A stretch of 64,000 nt of DNA from Astropecten irregularis (taxonomy: Eukaryota > Echinodermata > Asteroidea > Paxillosida > Astropectinidae). Position numbers and translations under genes: made by a program. The notes beneath the pieces are model-generated. The model did not search any database, was not told where the DNA came from, and saw only the letters and a list, made by a program, of their open reading frames with translations. This document shows positions 10,502-21,700 of this stretch, piece after piece. The DNA is taken from assembly GCA_963971285.1 (NCBI GenBank), contig OZ020265.1:3326270-3390269 (forward strand), written 5' to 3'. Every line of letters starts with the position of its first letter. The stretch's first letter is position 1.

Positions 10502-11800
10502 GGTATGTTACTCTTCTGTAAATGTGTGTGTTATTTTCAGAAGAACCTGAGGGTTCACTCAACGTTTCCAAATGTAAGCTCTGTTAGTCTTCAGGAGAAA
10601 TGAAATATGTTATGCTAAAATGATGTAAGTTTATCCATCAGTAACTGCATGAATGCAAATATACTTTATGCTACAAATGTATGTTCAATTCAAGTTCATA
10701 TTGTAGTTACTTTATGCCTATGTTATATATTGCAATCACAATCCAGATTTGGTGCTGCCTCAGATTGTTAATTGTTTAGTATTCATATAATGCATATTCA
10801 TTGACATCACTTCTTTATTATACTCACACCTTGATTGCTACAGTTAACCATTGCATACCATGTGTGTTACCATGGTTACCAACAAAAATATAGATCCACT
10901 ATTACGTCTCGGACTTCACTATGTCCATTACAAAAATCCACATGACTTGTGTGCCTGCACAAAACCCCTATACGTGATATGTGTATATACAATATGCATG
11001 ACATGGTTAGAATAGGAATGGCAAGTAACTCACTGACAGTGCAAATAAAAGATACTACATGTAGGATATATTACAATAATACACACATTTGCTTGATACA
11101 GAAAAAATAATAACTTCAAAGCCAAAAATATGCTAAGTATTAAACAAAAATTCATTGAAATGATTACTTCTCTTCCAATCACATCAATCAAGAAAGTTAA
11201 GCGAGCTATTTTGCTTTAAGCAAGAAAATTGGCAAGTTGGGCAATATCTTCTGCATAGCTCTTAGAAATTGACAGATTCACGTATAAACTGCATCCAACA
11301 TTATTGATCTTGCACCGTTGATGACTTAAAATGAGTCTAAATGCAAATCCAATTTGTCTTGGACCTTGCAAAATACAAAAGCCGTAGCTAGACGGCAATA
11401 TGATGGCATATCTCTTGAAGTGGCAGCCATTGATATCCAAAACTGACAAGGATTCAAACATGAAAGAAGCCACATTGAGTATTTAATTGATGTTTACCAC
11501 ATGTTGAACTTGGGCTTATTGCTATAGATGTTAGACTAGCAACAGTCTGACATGATACCCTTTGGTATGTTTTCTGCTTAGCACATATAATATAATTCAG
11601 CATATTTCTACTATTAAATCTCTTAAATCTAATAACATTCTCATAAATACCTCTTCATCTAACTTAATAGGATAAATACAATGGTATCATATAACAATGC
11701 ATTTGAATGTATTTCTTAATACTTTGGACAGGTAAAATTTCAGAAATTTGCTTGGTCAGCAATGACCTAGAATCATCGAATGATTGAGAACATTCTGAGC

Positions 11801-12009
11801 TTAACCCTAACACTCTACACTTGCCACACAAGACAAGAGCTGCGTACCATACAATACATTACCACAATCTCCACAAGGGAACTGGATCATAAACCATTCA
11901 ATTTACTATGAAAGCCGCACTGTGGTGTATTGTGGTATTCAGGATACCACATTTACCACAGGAAAAATCATGTGTGGTCAACTGTGGTATGCATATGTGA
12001 TAGGGTTAA
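11801..12009. mobile_element. element ended by TTAACCCTAA / TTAGGG-like inverted termini
   Basis: Starts TTAACCCTAACACTC and ends GTGATAGGGTTAA. ACCACA/TGTGGT words fill the interior. A related copy is at 22549-22820. Confidence 0.65.
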
Positions 12010-12051
12010 GATACAGCATTGTGGTTGATGGAGAACGGGGTAGAAGCATAG

Positions 12052-12160
12052 AGCCTGTTTGTTTCGCACATGAGATCCGTGATCCTGCTGAACCGGATCC
12101 CATTTTAGCGTATCCTGCTTAGGATGTGAATCTGCAGATCACGGATCTCGTGCGCAGCCC
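12052..12160. mobile_element. GGGCCTGTTTGTTT palindromic MITE, copy 1
   Basis: GCCTGTTTGTTTCGCAC at the left, a GATCC-rich palindromic centre (CCGGATCCCATTTTAGCGTA) and an inverted right end. Copies also lie at 23973, 43763 and 58149. Confidence 0.75.
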
Positions 12161-12314
12161 ATACACACAGCATTCATACGAATTCAGTACATATTACACG
12201 GTTGCATGTTGATCATGATGGAATGGAGGCATGGTGTATGACCCGGAATGTTTCTGACCAACATGGAGCTCTTGGTCACTGGACAGTAAATAGGTCACCC
12301 AATCCATATAACCA

Positions 12315-12463
12315 ATGGGAGACTTTGGAGAACCGGTCTTCAAGTCAACAGCGCACGTGCATGCAATTGTAACGTGCATGCAATTGTAAGCATGCGCGCG
12401 TTGTTTTGCGCATGCTTATGCGTGCACTGTTGACTTGAAGACCGGTTCTCTAAAGTCTCCCAT
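12315..12463. mobile_element. foldback MITE, ATGGGAGACTTTGGAGAACC ends
   Basis: The left arm through AGACCGG..TCAACAG is mirrored at the right. The centre is a second palindrome made of ACGTGCATGCAATTG and GCATGCGCGCG words. It is kin to 6439-6514. Confidence 0.8.
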
Positions 12464-12550
12464 TACACCCCAAAATACTTCAAGATTCAATCCTGTCCAC
12501 TGTTATTTGTCATTGAAAATTGAACAATAATTGACTATTAGATAATTTTA

Positions 12551-12712
12551 ATTGACTATTAGGGACACTACCAACATAGGACTAGATAGCTCAGTTGGTA
12601 AGAGCGCCGGTACAGTATTCAGGTCACCGGTTCGAATCCCGCTTCAGTCAATTTTTTTGGTTCACTTTTCAATGACTTAAAAAATCAGTCAGTTTCCCTT
12701 GTGTTTATATAA
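12551..12712 (+). mobile_element. SINE family 1 copy (tRNA-derived)
   Basis: A box TAGCTCAGTTGG (12587-12598) and B box GGTTCGAATCC (12629-12639). The body then reads TTCACTTTTCAATGACTTA and CAGTTTCCCTTGTG. The sequence between the boxes resembles a tRNA D-to-T segment, but upstream sequence and the lack of an acceptor stem exclude a tRNA gene. Confidence 0.8.
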
Positions 12713-14413
12713 TCACCATCACTGTAATATGAGTTTAGTTTGCCATACTTAAAAGCTGCCTGACTTAATGCCACTCTGTAGTGCAAGCAAAGAATCATTC
12801 ATGCTTGCATATTACCTCCATACCACAAATATTCAGTTTCTCTCAGGACATGTTTCAAACTTCTCCTGTTGTACTATTGATTCTACTGTATTAATATTTC
12901 AGGAACATTTGAAACTACATTTCAGTAATTAGTGATTGCTATATTACCTACTGCTATATTTCCCCTACATCATTTATACTGTTCTGTTATATTTCAATTG
13001 TAGACAAATTGCTACAATTAAACAAAGCCAAAATACACAATCTGTTCACATTGTGACAGTGTGTAGAAACTGTGTACATCTGTACAGATAATGATCCCTA
13101 TACATCCTGGAGCTTTCTGGCCAGGAACCTTCCTCAATTCACCCAAATACAACACTGTACATATGTACAGTATCCCTATGGATCTCTCCCTGAAGTTACA
13201 TGTAGGCCAAGTTTGGCCAGCAAGCTTGGTATAAATGACTGCATGTAAGCTCTTCAACCTCCGTCCAATAACAGAGGGTTCAAACAGGAAACCAATGTAC
13301 ATGTACATGATGCTTTTCAATCTGTACATAAACTGAAGCACTGTATATAATATAGTGCAATCAGTTACTTTACATACAACATATTTCATAACTTCATGTT
13401 GGCAAGAACATGTATGGCATGTGACAGTATAATGTACTATGTTAGACTGAATATTGATCATGAGTATTCATACTCTATACGTTTATTGCAGTGTTGTAAT
13501 GGTATGTATACATGTATGTTCTGAGAAACAGCGTGTATGCGTAATACACAACTCCAAACAGAACTGCACATTATATGTCACTGCATATCAATCAGTGCTG
13601 ACATGAGCACTGGCAATGCACTGATGATACACCATCTTATACCGTCCTTTATCTTTGACTGGTAGATGGCAACATACATACTGTGCAGCCTTGTCTAAGA
13701 TCATGTGCATTCCCAGTAACCCTTTCCCAGGCTGATCGAGCTACACCAAATACCGTTATCACCAATCATTTTCTGAGGACCAGTATATGAAGGTACATAT
13801 AATATGATGCCATAAGTGACTGGTTAATACATGTAGTACACATCAGAGTGAAATAGTGTAATATTGCATGTAGAACATTACCAATCAGCTTTGGAGTAGT
13901 ATGGTAGAGTGGTACTTTAGCTATCATTAATTAACCAGCATATAACAAGATAAAGACAGCCTTGGACAGTACAGCTAGGTTATGATAGACACCTGTACCA
14001 TAATGTGCTGTACTTGTACAGGTGTACAGGGTACATGTACGTCATAAGGACATTATATACATGTACCAAGAGGCATAGCACAGTATGCATTGCAACGTTG
14101 ACCTGTGTAATGTGCAATGTGTACCACCTACCAACCATTGTATGAGTGACCTCTATACATATGGATGTAATGCCATCTTGATCAGCACCATGTGTATCAA
14201 GACAATAGTATGTCAAATGCACTATATATAATCAGTGCATAAATCAATCAATCAATCAATCAACATAAAATGGATTGCATAGTCACCAGAACAAAATGCC
14301 AAGAATCACGTCACATATCCGGCAATTATTCATTGCACATTACCCACGTGTCTGCTTGTAACATCTGATATAGTCATGAATCTTCACTAGTACAAAACTT
14401 TGCAAGTCAATAC

Positions 14414-14695
14414 AAGCTTTCCTTAAGTCTATGTGATAGACGCATTCGCCGTACAGTGAGCGAGCGTCTATCACATGCTTGCAGATATCCTGATTAATTA
14501 TGCAAGTCAACCCTGCACTGACCTCTAGGTTTTGACCAATCAACATCCTCAGCCTCCGTCATGACCAGACGGAAATGTTTTCAAAACAGATCTGATTGGC
14601 TGATGTGCCGCATTGCATAATATTTGCATGCACGCATCATGTATCAAACGTTCGTACATAGTGTGGCACGGAGTAGAACGGGTCATGATACTCAG
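14414..14695 (-). mobile_element. dispersed ~280-bp repeat with two CCAAT motifs and end hairpin, copy 1
   Basis: On the minus strand it matches 45302-45576. Shared blocks include GGCACATCAGCCAATCAGAT, GTTGATTGGTCAAAACCTAG and a terminal hairpin with TGATAGACGC/GCGTCTATCA arms. The family is not recognised. Confidence 0.7.
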
Positions 14696-15596
14696 ACTAA
14701 CTTTCCTTGCCATCTTCTAAGATATCATTCAAAATGTACAATGACTTGATTTATATCTGCATTACCCAGACATCCTGTTCAGGCAGTATGATTGGTACAA
14801 GCCATATTCATGTACACAGTGATGTATATCACAGTATATCAGGTCATTATTCCTATCCCATGTATCCCATATACTAGGAATCCATCAACAATAGCCAGCA
14901 CACTATGACATTAACATTCAACAATAACGTAATAAATAATGCTACATACTCACATTCAAACTGCTCAATACCAATCAATGTATACTGCACATAATACTTA
15001 TACAAGCAAATATAAAACAGGTACAATATTGCTGTATGATCATATTCAAATACAAGTACAGGTTATTGCAATAACAAAACTTGTAAATATAGAAGTTATA
15101 AAATAAATAACACTTAAATAAGAGTTTAACATTTGTAGGAATATTTCTTGTTATAATCAATCAAACATTGACTGCCACATGGTAGAAACTGAGGTAGTGG
15201 CATCATTGCAATATATATATCACATGATATAACATGCAATGTAGACTTTGTATATTGAAACACTATCATCCATGGTAATGGTATATAGTCAGACCACTCA
15301 ATATGGCTATATCTAGTATCATATATTGGATATATATACCAAAGTATTCTGACTGACATGTGTCAGGTAATATCATATATCATTCTAGCACCTTATCATT
15401 ACTGTCGCTACAATCTTCTGCTGATATCAATCTTTCCTTCTGATTGTCATTCCACTGCATCTCCTGTACATCATGTACATGATCCATTCACCTCCTTACC
15501 ATTCTTGTGTCTTGCTGCATATTCAGCTGGTCATATATACTGCTCATCATATACATGTATGTGTATATCATAGCTATAGTGCTATGTTGATGTGTT

Positions 15597-15713
15597 TCAT
15601 ATGGTGTGTGTATTAGTGATAGGTCTTAGGTATCTTGATGGGAATATACCAGTCTGCTTCCTGGTACATACATGTGTCCATCCACCCTCATCACCAGAGG
15701 TTTGAATCACAAC
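15597..15713 (-). CDS. F-BAR gene exon 21: end of SH3-2 and stop (residues 694-731)
   Basis: Acceptor ATTGTAG, then VVIQTSGDEGGWTHVCTRKQ, TGIFPSRYLRPI and a short tail TNTHTI, stop TGA at 15599-15597. The GxFPxxYL ending completes SH3-2. Confidence 0.92.
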   Translation of the reverse strand, partial: VVIQTSGDEGGWTHVCTRKQTGIFPSRYLRPITNTHTI

Positions 15714-18700
15714 CTACAATACAAGCACAGTACATGACATGAGACATGGCATTGCTTCAATATACATTCACTGCACCAAGTCAAGAATGTAAGAATGCTT
15801 TCAAGATTCAGTACAGGACTGGTAAAATACCCAAACAAAAATGTTCGCAGATTTGCGTATAACTTTCAGGATATGAAGATGGTGCTCGTAGAAACACACT
15901 TTTAAAATATTTCCGCCTGATATGGTGTACTTGTCCAGAAATTAGTAAAACAAAGACCGAAAACAGTTTTGTTTCCCTGGGTAAGATCAAAACCATTCTT
16001 TATCTTTATAACAAAAATTGGGTTGGGTTTTCGCTATTTTTTTGTGACTCACATGTTCGATTGAGCTCAAATTTTCACAGGTTTATTATTTCATGTACAT
16101 GTTGGATCAGACAAAGTGTGAGTGCTGTTCTGTGACCTGGGGCCGATTTCATAAAGCTCTGTGATGCAGAGCTGTGACGCGTCGCATCTATGCGGTGAGT
16201 CCATAGAGAAAGGATGTGTCGTAAGTTTTATGAAATCGGCCCCTGTACCAATAATGTGTCATACCTTTAAACACTGTTAAACTGATATGCAGCAAGACTG
16301 TAGTGTGCAATGCTCATTGGATAATCACTTAATCATAGACTGATTGGTAGTAACTGACAAACCTGATCTTTCTTCAGAGCGATGCCATCTTTTACATCCG
16401 ATGGTGCTTTGTATGTATGTGTTACTCTGACAACCTGTTCCCGTGGTTTCAATGATGTCACACAGAAAGATGGAAAGAACCCACAGGCGCCATTAACCTC
16501 ACCCTAGCAACAAGATAAACAACAAACATTATCAACTTTATGAACATAGTACCATAATTTTTAGAATAAAAGCAACTGGGTTTAGAGTCTGCAGCACAAG
16601 AAAGCCCCAAGATTCTTCAGATGGCAAAACTATTTTAGCCTTCAGGGGCCTATGAAACTCGTCTAGGATCGATCTTAGGACTAAGGAAGAGTCCTGGCAG
16701 TAAGATTGATCTTAGCTATGATGCATCCTAAGAACGAACGAATTTATTGGACAAGGATGGCATTACAAAATGCAACGGCTGTTTGATTGATTCAATTTGA
16801 TGCAACAGCCGTAGTTTTAGGAGCGCAGCATGAAGTAAATTCAAGATTGTTGATTGATTGGTTGTTATTTCGGGCAACATCTTTTTGTCTGCAGAAATAA
16901 AACAATATCTCCTAGCTCATAATGTACTCACATGGGTGACGGGCTCCAATTCATATGCCAGTACTCTTTCTAAAAATTGGAACAATTCCTGTCAAATAGA
17001 CTTATATCTTCTAAGTTTTCCTCGGCATTTAAACTATCAAGTGGATTTCTCTGGTCACGGAATAACTGCCCACAGAGCTTTGCTATCAGCAAGAAGCGTA
17101 AGGGCCATTGTTGCTATTCAATATTAGACGCATTCGTGCCATAGAGCAATATTAAAATGACTGGAGCATTAGCTCCGTATATACACAATGACGCCTGCTA
17201 TGCTGGGCACAAATCTGCAGTTGTGATCTATACAGGTGCGCCAACAAAGCCCTATAATACGCCCAAAGTCCGACGCAGTTTCTAGACACGCTTCCAGTAG
17301 CGTTTGCGCATACAGTGTACCGGTAATTGGGCGTTGCATTTAGAGTACATTCTTCAAAAAAAATTCTAATCAAAGTGTTTTTGTTCCACAGACACGCACT
17401 CAAATTCAAAATGACTGTGCCCAGAACAGCTACAAAGCGTCTACGCACAGAGAAAGTGGAGCATGAGCGTTCTAGTAATTTTAATATAGCTCTATGGTTC
17501 ATGCAGATAAGATGACCCTCACACTGGTCTTAAGTTCAGCAGCGTTGCTATGGAAGTTGAGATGCGTTGAAAGTATCTCAACTTTGGTAAAATCATCAAA
17601 GTTATGAAGAATACCACTAAAGAAGTCATGTAACATAATGACATGTGGAAATGCTACACTTACCTTCCACCATTCAGAACCACTGCTGTCTATAACATGC
17701 ACACGATCACCAGGCCTGTACACAACAACACAAGTACAATTTTACCAATATCACTATGTTATTATAATAATATACTTCAGACATGTCATTGTAATAACGT
17801 AATTCAGACATACAGCCAGCATTTGATATGAATATACAATAATGAATCAGTAAACTGAACCTAAACATTAACATGCATCTCGCACGTCATATTTTATATT
17901 TAAAACACACAAGTTTTTGCTATAAATTAATTATTACATTTATTATGCGCCTTTTTTTAAAGTTACAAAGCCCTGGCTACAACGTATTTGAATTGTCGGT
18001 ATTCATCGGCGCCCTTGGCTGCCAGCAATACCGGCAATCCATTATGATTACGGAGCCTGAGATCTAAAGTGCTTGGTTTTGTGGAGGGAAGAAAACCGGA
18101 GAACCCGGAGAAAAAACCCTCGTAGCATAAGAGATAACCAACGCACAACTCTACTCACATATGACCCAAGCCGGGATCGAACCCGGGCCACATTGGTGAG
18201 AGGCGAGTGCCTAAAGCACTTGCCACCTATGCCCCCATAACATATTGCTACTTTCTCATAGCACAGTCAATGTAGCTTCAATACGTTTAGAGATGCTGTA
18301 CAGCTGTAGTCACTCTAAAAAGCTACATTTGTAATACTAGGGTCACTAAAAACATACAAATGCATTTTTCCAGAGACATAGAACCAATGTGACGTAGTCT
18401 ACTCTCAGTCACTCAGACATGACACACACCCTTCACTTATAAGTTCTAGTCAACATAAAATTGTTTGTTCAGTGTGACCCAGATTAGTCTAAATCACACA
18501 TGTTAGACATACTGGTATGGTACACTAGCCCCTTTTCCATTTCCAATTTGGTATCATAATTACAAGGGAGAAAAATCATAAAAGACAACAAAGAAATCAA
18601 GACAAGCCTTAAAATACACGTAACTTTATAAACTGGTACAATCTCAATTGCATCACTAATGTTGCGCTTATCTTCAATGATCCTTGGGATATAGCAGTAT

Positions 18701-21700
18701 GTGAGTGGTTTCATGGCTCGACTGCCAAACAAAGATAATTGACTATTAGGGACACCACCAACATAGGGCTAAGCTCAATTGGTAACAGAGCCATGACGGC
18801 ATTCTGGAAGTCGCTGGTTTGAATCCCGCTCCAGTCAATTTTACTTTCTTACTGTCCATTTTTTAATGACTTAAAGCTTAATCTCCCTAGATGATGTTTG
18901 TTTGCCTATAGAAACCTCAGAGTGACCAAACAGGATTACCAACCAAATTTTCATGTGATGTTTACTGCTATTGACTTGTATTCGGCCATTGTTTGCTGAG
19001 CATAACATTGACAAGCGTTTTGGCTGGCATACTGATTTTATTTACCAAGGTTTTTGGTGCTTAAGCAAATGTTGTGCTTAAACAGCTCTATGAAATCTGC
19101 CCCTATTTTGAAAAAGGAATGATATAATGTCCAAACAACGACCTACCTTAGAGAAAGATCATCTCTCATCATACCCTCAAAGTTATACAACGCTACGAAG
19201 TCTTGCTCACTGGAACTAAGATTGGGCTCCTGATACAATACAGACAATTGATAGAACAGTCAATGAATATGTAAAACAAGGTGTGGAGTTAAAGAAATTA
19301 GATATTATGAGGAAAAATACACTGAAATATCTATAACGTAATTTTGTTTAGTTCAATGTTAAACTCAATTCTGACATGCTAATGTAAGTCACTATATCAA
19401 TACAAAACATGTGGACAGTATTAGTTTGGTCTCAATTAAATGCCATACATAATTCTATATGAAAACAAAGATTGGTGTGCATCAACAAGTTCCTGAGTCT
19501 GTTAATTCAGCAATACCTCAACACTGCGGCACTGTACCCACAGTGTGGCCATGCAGTCATGATTCATGTTGGTGCATATCTCTGTTTCAGTTCATCATCA
19601 TAAGATTAACTTGCTGATGAGATCCATGAACCACACACCTCAATCAATGCAATTGACTGTACTTGTTCAAAGACGCAGTTGTGAAACAATTCAAAATCAA
19701 ATGGAATCAAGATGCAGAAAATGGAAGCTATGTAGGAAGGGATAGAAATGAAATCCATGATCAAAACCAAGAGCTTAACCACGATCCCCAAATACCCATT
19801 AAATCCATCAATCAGTGCCTACAGGTGCAGCTTCAATCAATCCATCAATCAATCCATCAATCAGTGCCTACAGGTTCAGCTTCAATCAATCCATCAATCA
19901 GAACCTACAGGTGCAGCTTCAATCAATCCATCAATCAATCCATCAATCAGTGCCTACAGGTTCAGCTTCAATCAATCCATCAATCAGTGCCTACAGGTTC
20001 AGCTTCAATCAATCCATCAATCAGTGCCTACAGGTTCAGCTTCAATCAATCCATCAATCAATGCCTACAGGTTCAGCTTCAATCAATCCATCAATCAGTA
20101 CCTACAGGTGCAGCTTCAATCAATCCATCAATCAGTACCTACAGGTGCAGCTTCAATCAATCCATCAATCAGTGCCTACAGGTTCAGCTTCAATCAATCC
20201 ATCAATCAATCCATCAATCAGTGCCTACAGGTGCAGCTTCAATCAACCCATCAATCAGTACCTACAGGTTCAGCTTCAATCAATCCATCAATCAGTGCCT
20301 ACAGGTGCAGCTTCAATCAATCCATCAATCAGTACCTACAGGTGCAGCTTCAATCAATCCATCAATCAGTACCTACAGGTTCAGCTTCAATCAATCCATC
20401 AATCAGTGCCTACAGGTGCAGCTTCAATCAATCCATCAATCAGTGCCTACAGGTTCAGCTTCAATCAATCCATCAATCAGTACCTACAGGTGCAGCTTCA
20501 ATCAATCCATCAATCAGTGCCTACATGTTCAGCTTCAATCAATCCATCAATCAATGCCTACAGGTTCAGCTTCAATCAATCCATCAATCAGTGCCTACAG
20601 GTGCAGCTTCAATCAATCCATCAATCAGTGCCTACAGGTGCAGCTTCAATCAATCCATCAATCGGTACCTACAGGTGCAGCTTCAATCAATCCATCAATC
20701 GGTGCCTATAGGTTCAGCTTCAATCAATCCATCAATCAGTGCCTACAGGTGCAGCTTCAATCAATCCATCAATCGGTGCCTACAGGTTCAGCTTCAATCA
20801 ATCCATCAATCGGTGCCACTGAGATACAGGTGCAGCTTCAATCAATCCATCAATCAATCAATCAGTGACCTGTTCATAAACCTTCTCAACTATTCCTAGC
20901 TCTATGCTCTATGATGGATTAAACATGTAAACATGTTCATGCTCCAAGCATTCAAAGTCTTATCATGTTGGAATGAGTCTTTTTGACGTCTATTTTTCAT
21001 GGAGTTTTGCACAATTTGTAGAAAGTGACTGTGTCACACACATGCATCAATCATAATGAATTAGGAAACACTAACAAGTATTTCAATCAATCAATCAATA
21101 AACCAATGCCATTGCAAGCTAGTGTACGCAACATGTGAGAATCAATGCATGCAGAGTGTGACAGACCTTGTGCAAAACGCTACTTGTGTGAATACTGATG
21201 CACTAAATGGTAGACTACCATTCAAGCAATGTATGCATCACCTTGGTACATGTGTGGCTAAGGTACAGATGCCATGAAGAATACTGACTAATGATATTGA
21301 TATGTGACAAATAGCAATTTAGGTCAATGCATCCAGATGTACATGTGAAGTATCCATCATGATGAGCTGCATCTCCGTACTAGTCATGGGCATGCTAGAA
21401 ATCTGGGGTCAATTTCATTGAGCTGCTTTTAAGCGCAAAATTTGCTTAAGCATGAAAAGTCTTCCTTGATCAAACAGGATTACGACCAAATAGCGCTCCG
21501 CACTAACAACGTCACAAAATCCCTGGATGTCAGACAAACATTGTCTCACGCACGTTGTGTACATGCACGCGCACACGCACGCACGTTTGCATGGTTGCAA
21601 TGTTTGTCTGAGATCGGGTGCTATTTTTAGCGCATGTGCGGAGCGCTATTGTTTTGAGCATAACATTCACAAAGAGTTTGGACTGGCAAACTGATTTTAT

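Larger units (their letters stand above)
4145..15596. other. intergenic interval between two convergent genes, with both 3' UTRs
   Basis: No exon of a recognisable protein was found on either strand. It holds the 3' UTRs of TADA3 and of the F-BAR gene, whose lengths I cannot set, plus the elements listed separately. I see nothing notable in about 6520-7350, 7970-8600, 9300-10070, 10510-11790, 12720-14400 and 14700-15590, except many TACATGTA palindromes between 13.2 and 15.6 kb. Confidence 0.6.

Noticed and set aside
11216..11473. 85-codon open frame, minus strand, with a possible acceptor TTGTCAG
   Set aside because: Considered as a last exon of some gene, but no upstream exons were found; the real end of the SH3 gene was located at 15597 instead.
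12580..12645. tRNA gene
   Set aside because: It has A and B boxes but no acceptor stem or clover-leaf ends, and many copies share a long SINE leader and tail. The same applies to 1516-1583, 28240-28300 and 44570-44620.
13018..13461. 147-codon open frame, minus strand
   Set aside because: Composition is not protein-like, no family is recognised, and it lies downstream of the F-BAR gene stop where a 3' UTR is expected.
16858..17502. Open frames of 89 (+) and 116 (-) codons
   Set aside because: Within the intron between exons 19 and 20 and not like any family; no supporting splice structure.
19663..20899. Three long overlapping open frames of 401, 383 and 298 codons
   Set aside because: They are products of a 37-bp tandem array with no stops in any forward frame, on the strand opposite to the host gene and inside its intron.
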